Below, piece after piece: positions 1 through 7,217 of a stretch of DNA of 11,358 nt. Source of the stretch: an uncultured Mycoplasmatota bacterium (GTDB taxonomy: Bacteria; Bacillota_I; Bacilli_A; RF39; UBA660); assembly GCA_900543675.1 (NCBI GenBank), contig UQRY01000036.1, forward strand, positions 1-11,358. Direction: 5' to 3'. The position numbers and the translations under genes are program-made. The notes below the pieces were generated by a model. The model made no database searches. It was not told the origin of the DNA and saw only the letters and a list, made by a program, of their open reading frames with translations. Every line of letters starts with the position of its first letter. Positions within the stretch are counted from its first letter, which is position 1.

Positions 1-1
1 T

Positions 2-55
2 GAGATCTATTCAGACTACGGTTTTATCCCTTAAAAACTACAACATAGCGAAAAA
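2..55 (+). repeat. Left copy of a 54-bp inverted repeat shared by both window ends
   Basis: Positions 2-55 are the exact reverse complement of 11305-11358. Identity stops abruptly at 56 (g here, a in the other copy). Read into the window, this copy holds an open frame ending EIYSDYGFIP followed by TAA at 32-34, then a non-coding tail ending GCGAAAAA. A short coding end plus a short tail is what the 3' end of an insertion sequence looks like (transposase C-terminus plus terminal repeat), but no transposase is visible to confirm it. A repeat of this length would also explain why the assembled sequence ends here on both sides. Confidence 0.8.
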
Positions 56-208
56 GAAAAGAAAGAATTAGAAATTACTAGTATTATTGTCATTCCTCTT
101 CTTTTCTTTATTCTTGCTTATTTTACTTTTAATCCGCAAAAAAATCCTTTTTTCTTTGATCCAATTAAGGAAGACTACGGTTTAAACCAAGGACTTTCTA
201 GTAAATGA
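56..208 (+). pseudogene. 3' fragment of a membrane-protein gene, no start codon
   Basis: The plus-strand frame with codons at 56-58, 59-61 and so on is open to a TGA at 206-208. It reads as a charged stretch (EKKELE), a hydrophobic helix (IIVIPLLFFFILAYF) and a short tail ending EDYGLNQGLSSK. No ATG, GTG or TTG lies in frame between the stop at 32-34 and the end. The composition looks like a real single-pass C-terminus. It converges on yqeH and overlaps its last codons. The simplest reading is a gene cut off by the repeated sequence at 2-55. It could instead be chance coding in AT-rich DNA. Confidence 0.35.
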
Positions 209-1186
209 TTCTACATCTCGGTGGAGATATAAATCTATCGTTCCTTTATCGACAATTTTTACCCACCCTAGTCCATTGATGACTAGGTCTTCATGATATT
301 TTATCTCATAAGTGACTTTAGCCAAGTCTTTTAAGGATGTTTGCTTATTGGAAACACGTCTTACTTTTATATCGTTAGAAACAAAGACGGTAAAGCTATT
401 TTTTTCTCCTTCGATATAATCAATACGCGCAAAGTTACCAATCAATAGACATTGGTTCTTTTTTAATTGATAGGTTTTTGGTTTTATTTCTTTTTTAGGA
501 CTCAATTTCTTCAAAAGACTGGTATCGATATAGTTGATTAAACTTCCTCGATCGACTAAGCCAGGAGTATCGATTAATGTCAATTGCTCATTTAATTTGA
601 TTTCAATTTTATTTAACGTTGTGCTGGGAAGTGGTGAAATGGTTAAGTCCCCAGTATTTTCGGAATAATTTTGGATCAATTTATTAATTAAACTACTCTT
701 TCCGGTATTGGTATGCCCTACTACATAAACTCGGTGACTTGTTTTCCATTTGTTGATTTTGTTAAGAAGGGTGTCGATTTGATAATTTTTATTGACACTG
801 ATGACAACGATATCTTCATAACGGAGGTTCATGAGATGGAAATATTCAACAATTTTTTCATCCGAAATACTCTTAGGAAGAACATCACGCTTATTCAAAA
901 CCAAAATCATTTTATTAGGAATATAATTACGAATCTGGTTTATATCCCGATCAATGTTGAGTAAATCTACAATATGTAAGACTAGATCTTTAGTTTTTCC
1001 TACGGATTTTAGAATTTCAATATATTCTTCGTTTGATTTGGTCGTCACTTGATATTCGCCGTAGTTTTTCATTCGAAAGCAACGCTGACAAAGGTTGTTT
1101 TCTAACGAACTAACATAGCCTTCCTGGGTAATATTTTCATCTTGGAGAATAACTCCACACCCGATACACTTTTTATTTTTTGACAT
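182..1186 (-). CDS. yqeH: YqeH, circularly permuted GTPase for 30S ribosome assembly
   Basis: This 334-residue protein is slightly shorter than Bacillus YqeH (about 366). YqeH-family GTPases bind the small ribosomal subunit and are needed for its maturation in the cytoplasm. An N-terminal zinc finger is visible (C7, C10, C33, C36). The GTPase motifs come in permuted order: NKRD (G4, about residues 98-101) first, then the P-loop GHTNTGKSS (about 157-165), then DTPG (about 207-210). A C-terminal domain follows. The ATG at 1184-1186 has GAGGAAG five bases upstream. The start overlaps the end of yqeG by 14 nt, so the two are translationally linked, as in other Firmicutes. The usual downstream genes (aroE, yhbY, nadD) are not seen, because the window ends in repeated sequence after yqeH. 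Confidence 0.93.
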   Translation of the reverse strand: MSKNKKCIGCGVILQDENITQEGYVSSLENNLCQRCFRMKNYGEYQVTTKSNEEYIEILKSVGKTKDLVLHIVDLLNIDRDINQIRNYIPNKMILVLNKRDVLPKSISDEKIVEYFHLMNLRYEDIVVISVNKNYQIDTLLNKINKWKTSHRVYVVGHTNTGKSSLINKLIQNYSENTGDLTISPLPSTTLNKIEIKLNEQLTLIDTPGLVDRGSLINYIDTSLLKKLSPKKEIKPKTYQLKKNQCLLIGNFARIDYIEGEKNSFTVFVSNDIKVRRVSNKQTSLKDLAKVTYEIKYHEDLVINGLGWVKIVDKGTIDLYLHRDVESFTRKSLV

Positions 1187-1697
1187 AATAACTTCCTCTT
1201 TTCATCACTTTCTTTTTTTCATAATAGTGAAAAATTTTATTTTCAATATAACGATTCAGTGTCGTTATTTTCAAATCTTTTTTTCCTAGGGGATCGACAA
1301 GAACGGTATAAGCAGTCATGCGATTGCCAACAAAAATATCGGTTACTAGTTGATCTCCAATCATGGCCATTTCTTGTTTTTGAAGATGATGTTTCTTTTT
1401 AATTTTTAAATAGCCAAATGGAAGTGGCTTCATCGCAAAAGATACATAGTCACAATTTAAAAAAGAAGCATATTCTTCTACTCGGTTACGACTGTTATTA
1501 GAGATAATTACAATTTGAAAGTCTTTCTTTAAGCGGTCAAAAAGTTTTTTTGTTTTTCCATCCATTTTCTTTTGATCAATTAAAGCAATGGTGTTATCTA
1601 AGTCGAAAATTAGACAGTGGATCTTTTTTCTTTTTAATTCTTCGTAGTCAATATCAAATATATTTTTTACATACATCTTAGGATAAAAGCACCTCAA
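1173..1697 (-). CDS. yqeG: YqeG, HAD-superfamily (class IIIA) phosphatase
   Basis: HAD hydrolase of the YqeG type, cytoplasmic, with unknown natural substrate. It is encoded with yqeH across Firmicutes. HAD motif I is DLDNT, motif II is the IISNNS strand end, the motif III lysine lies in AMKPLPFGY, and motif IV is GDQLVTD. The N-terminus FYPKMYVKNIFDI matches the family opening. I prefer a TTG start at 1695-1697, because AGGTGA (1703-1708) sits five bases upstream. The longer GTG start at 1706 lies inside that Shine-Dalgarno and has none of its own; it would add three residues. A TATAAT on this strand (1715-1720) could be the -10, but no good -35 accompanies it. The gene overlaps yqeH by 14 nt. 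Confidence 0.9.
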   Translation of the reverse strand: MRCFYPKMYVKNIFDIDYEELKRKKIHCLIFDLDNTIALIDQKKMDGKTKKLFDRLKKDFQIVIISNNSRNRVEEYASFLNCDYVSFAMKPLPFGYLKIKKKHHLQKQEMAMIGDQLVTDIFVGNRMTAYTVLVDPLGKKDLKITTLNRYIENKIFHYYEKKKVMKRGSYYVKK

Positions 1698-1744
1698 AGT
1701 TATCACCTGTACTTATTATATAAGATTTTGATGACAAAGTACAG

Positions 1745-1768
1745 AAAAAGTGATGGCAAGCATCACTT
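1745..1768 (-). terminator. Intrinsic terminator after the polysaccharide deacetylase gene
   Basis: An 8-bp perfect stem (1748-1755 with 1761-1768, arms AAGTGATG/CATCACTT, 5-nt loop) is followed on the minus strand by a run of five T, two of them in the stem. It lies about 130 bp beyond the deacetylase stop codon and just upstream of yqeG, so it separates the two minus-strand units. The rest of the 1707-1895 gap shows no gene. Confidence 0.55.
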
Positions 1769-1895
1769 ATTTGTTAGGAAATTTTCTCATTATGATGAGT
1801 TTTTTGAGTCTGGAAAGGCTGTTGATGACTTAGTTGTTCTTCTAGTGTGGTTCATGGATAACTGCTTTTGTTTAATCTATTTAGTTTAATTGATA

Positions 1896-3734
1896 CTAAT
1901 TAATGACTTTAAATTTCACCATCTTGGTATTCATATCTATTGCTTCAAAGGTGTAGCCATTTTCTTTACCATAACGAATGATGTCTCGTAAAGCGTCTCT
2001 AGTGTGAGGTTTGATATCATGCATTAACACAATATTTGCCCGCGATTTTGATAAACCTTTAGTTACATTGTCATATACACATTGTTTTTTGTCGCTAACA
2101 CTACTTTTTGCACATTGCCAAGCATCACTTGCATCTACATTCCAATCGTAATAACGATATCCTTGATTTAATACTGCTTCAGTTAATGTAGTCATAATTC
2201 CCTGAGAATATTTCTTGCTGACTGTATTACTGCTTCCTCCTGGGAAACGAATAATTTTAGACTCATGGCCAGTAATTCGCTTTACTCGATCTGAAACAAC
2301 TTTTAAATCGTTAAAATAGTTATCTACTGATGCATAAACTTGATCGTAGCGATGAGACGCTGTATGTAGACCTATTGTATGTCCTTCATCATATGCACGT
2401 TTAATCAATTCATCGGGACCATTATTGGTAACAAAGAAAGTAGCTTTTACGCCTTCTTCTTTTAAAATATCTAGTATCTCTCCTGTAGTTGCTGCACTTG
2501 GTCCGTCATCAAAGGTAAGATAAATGACACCTGCTTTACTTACCCCACTATCAGGATCGGTTCTTTCCGATACGATTACCGTTCTAACTACTGTTGCGGT
2601 ATTTCCAGCTTGATCGCTAACTGTATAGGTCAAGGAATAGGTTCCTAGTTTACTTGGGCTTACTTGGCCACTTACTTTTACTTTACTGGTTATATCTCCT
2701 TCACAATTATCATTCGCTGTATAGCCTGGTTCTTGAAAAGCACTATTTGGCGTAATATAGATAGTTGATCCACCCTTTAACGTAATTGTTGGTTTTTCTT
2801 GATCCACTTGCTTAATTAACCGTTCTTTCTGAACGGTATTTCCTGAAGAATCGCTTACTGTATAGATATAACGATCCGACTTTTTTTCTACTTGAACTTT
2901 TTCCGTTAAATCGCCATCATATTCATCATAAGCATGATAGCCTACTTCCTGATATTCTCCGTTTGGACAAATATTTACCTCAAGATCTCCTTCTAGTTCT
3001 AAAGTAGGGCTTTGTTGATCAACCACTTGTATTTTTCTTTTCTTTTTTGTATGGAAGATAAAACGGTCTACTTCATATGTTACTTCATATTCTCCAACTT
3101 TGGAAGTATCTACCTGTCCGGTAATTTTTATGTCTTCGCTAATATTTTGTCCCAGGTAGCTAGCTTTAGCGCCTGATTCTTTATATTCTTGGTTATAGGT
3201 CAAAACTATTTTGGAATCCCCATTTAACTCAATTTTGGGTGAGGCAATAAACAGGATAGAAACGATAACCACTACAGCTAAGAATAGGAAAATTTTTAAC
3301 GCAGTACCTAAATGTTTCCTTTTAGGATGCTTAAGCTTATTGTTTCGTTCTGACTTATTCGTCATGTTTTCTTGTATACTCGTCTTCTCTGACAAAATAT
3401 TTTCTAATATTTTTTTCTCTTCTGATAAATCACGTACGGATGAATTTAATGGTACCTGAGATGATTTGTTTTCTGTTTGATTTCTTTTTAATTGGTCAAT
3501 TCCTTTACAGTTGGATAGATATTTATTATTAAATTTCAACTCTTTTTTTGGTTCTTTTTCTTTTTTTGTTTCTTTTTGCTGTCCAAGGTCAAATTTCAAC
3601 TCTTGTTCAAATTCATCCAGAGTAACTTCGTGTGAAGGGGAAGTTCTATGTTTAGTGTTTGGAACTTTAGTCGCTATATGTTTCGGACGTGTATGCTTAT
3701 TTTGTGTTGATCTTCTTTTTTTCTTTTTAGACAT
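1896..3734 (-). CDS. Membrane-anchored polysaccharide deacetylase (NodB domain) with three Ig-like repeats
   Basis: This 612-residue type II membrane protein probably removes acetyl groups from cell-wall glycan outside the membrane. Residues 1-140 are highly charged, low-complexity and probably disordered in the cytoplasm. One membrane helix spans about 145-165. Three DUF5011/bacterial Ig-like repeats follow at about 167-236, 242-308 and 314-388. The NodB catalytic domain spans about 400-605. All five carbohydrate esterase 4 motifs are present: TFDDGP (407-412), HTASH (457-461, metal ligands with D410), RFPGGSSN (496-503), DWNVDASDA (530-538) and LMHD (570-573), so it should be active. The ATG has GGGGTGA five bases upstream. 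It is divergent from sigK across a 266-bp gap. The substrate, GlcNAc or MurNAc of peptidoglycan, cannot be told from sequence. Confidence 0.88.
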   Translation of the reverse strand: MSKKKKRRSTQNKHTRPKHIATKVPNTKHRTSPSHEVTLDEFEQELKFDLGQQKETKKEKEPKKELKFNNKYLSNCKGIDQLKRNQTENKSSQVPLNSSVRDLSEEKKILENILSEKTSIQENMTNKSERNNKLKHPKRKHLGTALKIFLFLAVVVIVSILFIASPKIELNGDSKIVLTYNQEYKESGAKASYLGQNISEDIKITGQVDTSKVGEYEVTYEVDRFIFHTKKKRKIQVVDQQSPTLELEGDLEVNICPNGEYQEVGYHAYDEYDGDLTEKVQVEKKSDRYIYTVSDSSGNTVQKERLIKQVDQEKPTITLKGGSTIYITPNSAFQEPGYTANDNCEGDITSKVKVSGQVSPSKLGTYSLTYTVSDQAGNTATVVRTVIVSERTDPDSGVSKAGVIYLTFDDGPSAATTGEILDILKEEGVKATFFVTNNGPDELIKRAYDEGHTIGLHTASHRYDQVYASVDNYFNDLKVVSDRVKRITGHESKIIRFPGGSSNTVSKKYSQGIMTTLTEAVLNQGYRYYDWNVDASDAWQCAKSSVSDKKQCVYDNVTKGLSKSRANIVLMHDIKPHTRDALRDIIRYGKENGYTFEAIDMNTKMVKFKVIN

Positions 3735-3818
3735 TTACTTCACCCCAACATTCTCTCCTTATTTTACCACAAAACAAAATAATTAAAGCAAAAAAACGGA
3801 AAAAGGGTAATTATTTTA

Positions 3819-3847
3819 CTATAACGGTGTCAAGAATAGAAACTGAA
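3819..3847 (-). promoter_or_regulatory. Possible promoter of the deacetylase gene
   Basis: On the minus strand, TTCAGT (3842-3847) and TATAGT (3819-3824) are 17 bp apart and about 85 bp upstream of the ATG. A perfect TTGACA also lies here (3828-3833), but it has no matching -10 at 16-18 bp. This is a weak call. The remaining divergent gap up to sigK (3848-4000) is AT-rich; I found no convincing sigma-E-type promoter or operator in it. Confidence 0.3.
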
Positions 3848-4000
3848 AAATTTTTGTGGTTTTTACTTATATTGATTTTTTTGTTTAGTCATCTTCATTA
3901 TACCTTAATATTGGCTTATGTTACTTTAGATTAATCTTATTGAAAAAAAAGAAATGAAGTTAAATTATAAACTAACGCATAAAATTTATTAGGTGGTTGT

Positions 4001-4723
4001 ATGTTTAAAAGATTAATCAAGTTACTGTTAGATAACTTCTCCCTATTTACAGCTTCTTATTCGAATAATGTGTTTCCAGAACCTCTTACTAAGGAAGAAG
4101 AGGAAAAATATATTGTGTTAACGCAACAAGGAGATAAAGAAGCTAGGGCTAAACTGATCGAACATAATTTGCGGTTAGTTGCGCATATCGTCAAGAAGTA
4201 TGATTCCAAGGAGCAGGACGATTTGATCAGTATTGGAACAATTGGATTGATTAAGGGAATCGATTCTTATTCCAACAAAAAGGGAACCAAGATTACTACT
4301 TACTGTGCTCGCTGTATTGAAAACGAGATTTTAATGCATTTTCGTTCGAATAATAAAAATACGAAAAACATTTCTCTTAACGAATCTGTTGGATTTGACA
4401 AGGATGGAAATGAAATTACAATACTGGATGTATTAAAAGCACCTAAGCCTGATTTTATTGATGAAATTGATAAAAAAGACAATATTAAACTGTTAATTCA
4501 ATATATGTCTATTCTTAGTCCACGGGAAAGAGAAATTGTTATCCGCCGTTACGGATTGAATAATCAAGAAGAACAAACCCAAAAAAGCATTGCGAAGGAA
4601 TTACATATTTCCCGAAGTTATGTTTCTAGAATTGAAAAAAGAGCTCTAACCAAAATTTTAAGAGAGTTTATTAAAAATAAAATGGCAACTGATCCGAGAA
4701 CTGAACAGTATAAAAACTTTTAA
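4001..4723 (+). CDS. sigK: RNA polymerase sporulation sigma factor, sigma-K type (pro-form)
   Basis: A 240-residue sigma-70-family factor closely resembling Bacillus sigma-K, which directs late mother-cell genes during sporulation. Regions 2.1-2.4 span about 53-115 (HNLRLVAHIVKKY, DDLISIGTIGLIKGIDSYS, TYCARCIENEILMHFR). Region 4 with its helix-turn-helix spans about 170-220 (TQKSIAKELHISRSYVSRIEKRAL). The hydrophobic first 20 residues look like the sigma-K pro-sequence, removed in Bacillus by the membrane protease SpoIVFB. The sequence around S19-Y20 followed by SNNVFPEPL parallels the Bacillus processing site. AGGTGG lies four bases before the ATG. The gene is intact, with no skin-like interruption. 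It stands alone and is convergent with the next gene. Sigma-E is the nearest alternative, but the N-terminus and the SRSYVSRIEKRAL block favour sigma-K. Confidence 0.9.
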   Translation: MFKRLIKLLLDNFSLFTASYSNNVFPEPLTKEEEEKYIVLTQQGDKEARAKLIEHNLRLVAHIVKKYDSKEQDDLISIGTIGLIKGIDSYSNKKGTKITTYCARCIENEILMHFRSNNKNTKNISLNESVGFDKDGNEITILDVLKAPKPDFIDEIDKKDNIKLLIQYMSILSPREREIVIRRYGLNNQEEQTQKSIAKELHISRSYVSRIEKRALTKILREFIKNKMATDPRTEQYKNF

Positions 4724-4764
4724 TCTTAGTACCTTTTTACTTAAAGCTGTGGATATGTTTTAGA

Positions 4765-4812
4765 GAAAAAAGCGAGTAACTAATTAAGGCCTGAGCTTAT
4801 ACTAGTTACTCG
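4765..4812 (-). terminator. Intrinsic terminator overlapping the stop codon of the unknown membrane-protein gene
   Basis: A 10-bp perfect stem (4773-4782, CGAGTAACTA, with 4803-4812) has an inner TAAG/CTTA extension and is followed on the minus strand by six T (4766-4771). The TAA stop of the upstream minus-strand gene (4806-4808) is inside the right arm, so the last codons are part of the terminator. The plus side lacks a T tract, so this does not clearly serve sigK. Confidence 0.8.
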
Positions 4813-5561
4813 TAATCAAGTCCATATACCATTTTATCGTAACAGTCAATATAGACAACAAGGGTTTCTTCGGAAGTATCATCTAATGAAAAAGTTACTT
4901 GATAAAGGTCGACTCCTACTAAACTAATTTTTAATTCTCCCATTTTTTCTTTTATATTTGGTTCTTCATGAAATTGAACAATTTTAATTTCTGGTTGATC
5001 CCAATTGGTAATTTTTGATTGCCATTCTCTTTTTACCGTTTCTTGGGCAATAGCAAGAATCTCACTCTCACTAAGTTTTTCTTTTTCAGAAGCGCCATCG
5101 CAAAAGCCATCTTCTACTTTAGCATCTGCGGGAGCAAAAATGATATCGCGATTAGAAGATTCTGTAAAAAGGCCACGTTGACACCGGATAACAGAAAAAT
5201 TAGGGTAACGGTAAATGGTTGTTCCTCCATCCCATAATTCTTCTTTTGATTTAGCTTGTTTAAATAATTGATTTAAGGTTAATTCTTCTTGTTCTAAAGC
5301 CTCTTTCATTGTAAGAACACGATTATCTTTTAAATGGACATCAATTTTATTTAAGCATGACGTATAATATTTTTGACCATTTGAGTCAATAAATAAAAGT
5401 TCCTTGTTAGCACTCGAATCAGATGCGCAATTTTCTCGTATCGCTACTTCAAATGAAATACCTGTAAAATACCATTGATATAGAATACAACCTACTATAA
5501 TTAGAATCATGATAATCGTTAGTACCAGATAATCTTTTTTTCTTTTACTTAAAGGCCTCAT
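4806..5561 (-). CDS. Membrane-anchored protein of unknown function, possible PepSY-like C-terminus
   Basis: I do not recognise this 251-residue protein. Basic residues 1-10 precede one membrane helix (about 11-31), and the remaining 220 or so residues should lie outside the membrane. The extracellular part has six cysteines, so disulfides are possible. The segment from about 163 on (ILAIAQETVKREW, then YQVTFSLDD and VVYIDCYDKMVYGLDY) has the alternation of a helix followed by strands ending in a y.IDa.tG.V-like strand. That is reminiscent of PepSY domains, an inference from pattern only. AAGGAGGG lies five bases before the ATG, a strong ribosome binding site. It is preceded by a 216-bp gap after murE and is probably transcribed alone to its own strong terminator. 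Confidence 0.7.
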   Translation of the reverse strand: MRPLSKRKKDYLVLTIIMILIIVGCILYQWYFTGISFEVAIRENCASDSSANKELLFIDSNGQKYYTSCLNKIDVHLKDNRVLTMKEALEQEELTLNQLFKQAKSKEELWDGGTTIYRYPNFSVIRCQRGLFTESSNRDIIFAPADAKVEDGFCDGASEKEKLSESEILAIAQETVKREWQSKITNWDQPEIKIVQFHEEPNIKEKMGELKISLVGVDLYQVTFSLDDTSEETLVVYIDCYDKMVYGLDYE

Positions 5562-5777
5562 AGTATCCCTCCTTACTCCTTTTTGGCAATCATTATTTTG
5601 TGTTTTATGGCTATCTATATTTTCTTAACTTATAACTTTATATATTATGAGATTTACATAGTCTGTTTGATTTGTCGTCTGATTTCTTTCTCTCCTTGTT
5701 CTGCTTATTTTATCTCTATTCTACTCTTTTGTTTGTTTTTTTTATATTCTTAGTATATTATATATTTTATTTTGAAA
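5562..5777. other. Intergenic gap between murE and the unknown membrane-protein gene
   Basis: AT-rich and strongly purine-biased on the minus strand (pyrimidine-rich on plus). There is no RNA gene, no GC-rich hairpin after murE and no consensus promoter that I can defend. The promoter of the downstream minus-strand gene must lie here unless murE reads through. Confidence 0.5.
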
Positions 5778-7205
5778 CTACTGCTTATTGAAAAAATTTT
5801 GTATTACTTCTAAGTCACTATAAGGTAAATATTCATTGTTTATGGCCATATAGTTATCGATTCCTTTACCAGCAATTAATACGATATCTTGCGGTTCAGC
5901 GATTTCTAATGCATGTCGAATGGCTTGTTCACGATCAATTATTTTCTCATAAGAACGGTCTGGTCTAAGACTAATTAATTGGTCGATAATTTCTTCTACA
6001 TTTTCATTGCGAGGGTCATCCATAGTGAAAATAACATGATCAGAGTTTTCTAATACAATCTTTCCCATAAGAGGGCGTTTTTCTTTTTCTCTCCCACCAG
6101 CTGATCCAGTCACTGTAATGAGTTTTCCTTTTTGAATCGCATGAAGTAATGGATATAATTGTGTAAACGCATCTGGAGTATGGGCGTAATCCAAGACTAT
6201 TGTATAGGGTTGGCCGAAGTGAAGGAATTGTACTCTTCCTTTTGGTGGTTGAATGGCGGATACCCTTTTTAAAATAGTTGGGAAAGAATATCCTAGTGCG
6301 ACTAGTGTCAATAAAGAGGCACATAGGTTATAGATATTAAACTCTCCTAAAAGTGGACTATCTGTGGTATAAGTCTTTCCAGAATAACTTAAGGTTATTT
6401 TAGTTGATGAGTCTCCTAACTGATAATCGATAATTCGTAAAGTAGCTTCGGGACTTTTTCCATATGTTAGTAAATGGCGATCTGCTGGAACTAAATCGCG
6501 GCAAGAGGAAAAGTAACGATCCTCAGTATTTAAAATGCATGTACCCCCTACTCTTACTTGACGAAGTAACTGTTGCTTACAACTAACATAGTTTTCTATC
6601 GTTTTGTGAATATTTAAGTGATCTTCTGTAATATTGGTAATGACGCCTACTTCAAATTCTAGATTATCTAAGCGATGACGGAAATAGGATTCTGATGAAG
6701 TTTCTATACTCAAATATGCGCAGCCACTATCTATAAAGCGGCGAAAATATCCATAAAGGCGATCACTGTCAGGGGTAGTGTTTATGATTGGTTCATTAAA
6801 GTGAGAGCAGATAATTCCGTTTGTTCCTAGGTAGCCACAAATATCTTTACCTAATAAATCCTGAGTGATTGAAGTCACAGTAGTTTTCCCGTTTGTTCCT
6901 GTTACTGCTAGTAATTTTAATTCTTTTTCAGGATGATCATAAAAGCGACTAGCTAATAATGGAAGCTCACGATTGGTATTTTCTACTTTTATTGTTGGGA
7001 TTTGTAATTGAATATCACGACTAACAACAACAGCAGAAGCTCCATTTTTTATAGCTTCGTCAATAAAATCATGTCGATCAGTGGTCACGCCTAACGTACA
7101 TACAAAAATATCTCCTGGCTTTACTTCTTTGGAATTAATTTTAATTCCTTGGATTTCTACATCTTCACCTTTATATTCTGGGTACAATTCTTTTAATCGT
7201 TTCAT
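5778..7205 (-). CDS. murE: UDP-N-acetylmuramyl-tripeptide synthetase MurE
   Basis: Cytoplasmic ATP-dependent Mur ligase that adds the third residue of the peptidoglycan stem peptide to UDP-MurNAc-L-Ala-D-Glu. The 475-residue length is normal. The P-loop TGTNGKTT is at 102-109. The lysine normally carbamylated is probably K210, and DYAHTPD (339-345) opens the C-terminal domain. The third-residue specificity site reads DDPR (396-399), where DAP-adding enzymes have DNPR. The usual GKGHE near the end reads GKGID (446-450). The retained Arg favours meso-DAP, but the other two changes resemble Lys-adding enzymes, so the substrate is uncertain. AGGAGG lies five bases before the ATG. The start is 12 bp after the truB stop, so the two are co-transcribed. 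murF and the division cluster are not nearby. Confidence 0.93.
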   Translation of the reverse strand: MKRLKELYPEYKGEDVEIQGIKINSKEVKPGDIFVCTLGVTTDRHDFIDEAIKNGASAVVVSRDIQLQIPTIKVENTNRELPLLASRFYDHPEKELKLLAVTGTNGKTTVTSITQDLLGKDICGYLGTNGIICSHFNEPIINTTPDSDRLYGYFRRFIDSGCAYLSIETSSESYFRHRLDNLEFEVGVITNITEDHLNIHKTIENYVSCKQQLLRQVRVGGTCILNTEDRYFSSCRDLVPADRHLLTYGKSPEATLRIIDYQLGDSSTKITLSYSGKTYTTDSPLLGEFNIYNLCASLLTLVALGYSFPTILKRVSAIQPPKGRVQFLHFGQPYTIVLDYAHTPDAFTQLYPLLHAIQKGKLITVTGSAGGREKEKRPLMGKIVLENSDHVIFTMDDPRNENVEEIIDQLISLRPDRSYEKIIDREQAIRHALEIAEPQDIVLIAGKGIDNYMAINNEYLPYSDLEVIQNFFNKQ

Positions 7206-7217
7206 TTTTTCCTCCTG

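Noticed and set aside
1715..1737. Minus-strand TATAAT and TTGTCA upstream of yqeG as a promoter
   Set aside because: The spacing is only 11 bp. The -10 alone would leave a leader of about 11 nt, so I mention it under yqeG only.
1786..1805. Plus-strand hairpin CTCAT/ATGAG followed by six T
   Set aside because: A five-pair AT-rich stem with no plus-strand gene upstream; too weak to call a terminator.
5641..5649. CATAATATA on the minus strand matches the sigma-K -10 pattern CATANNNTA
   Set aside because: The only nearby AC is 15 bp away, short of usual spacing, and the pattern is cheap in AT-rich DNA.
6040..6324. Open frame inside murE on the same strand, and other long frames opposite yqeH, the deacetylase, truB and sigK
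   Set aside because: Each overlaps a gene with clear family motifs, lacks a good ribosome binding site and gives sequence without recognisable domains.
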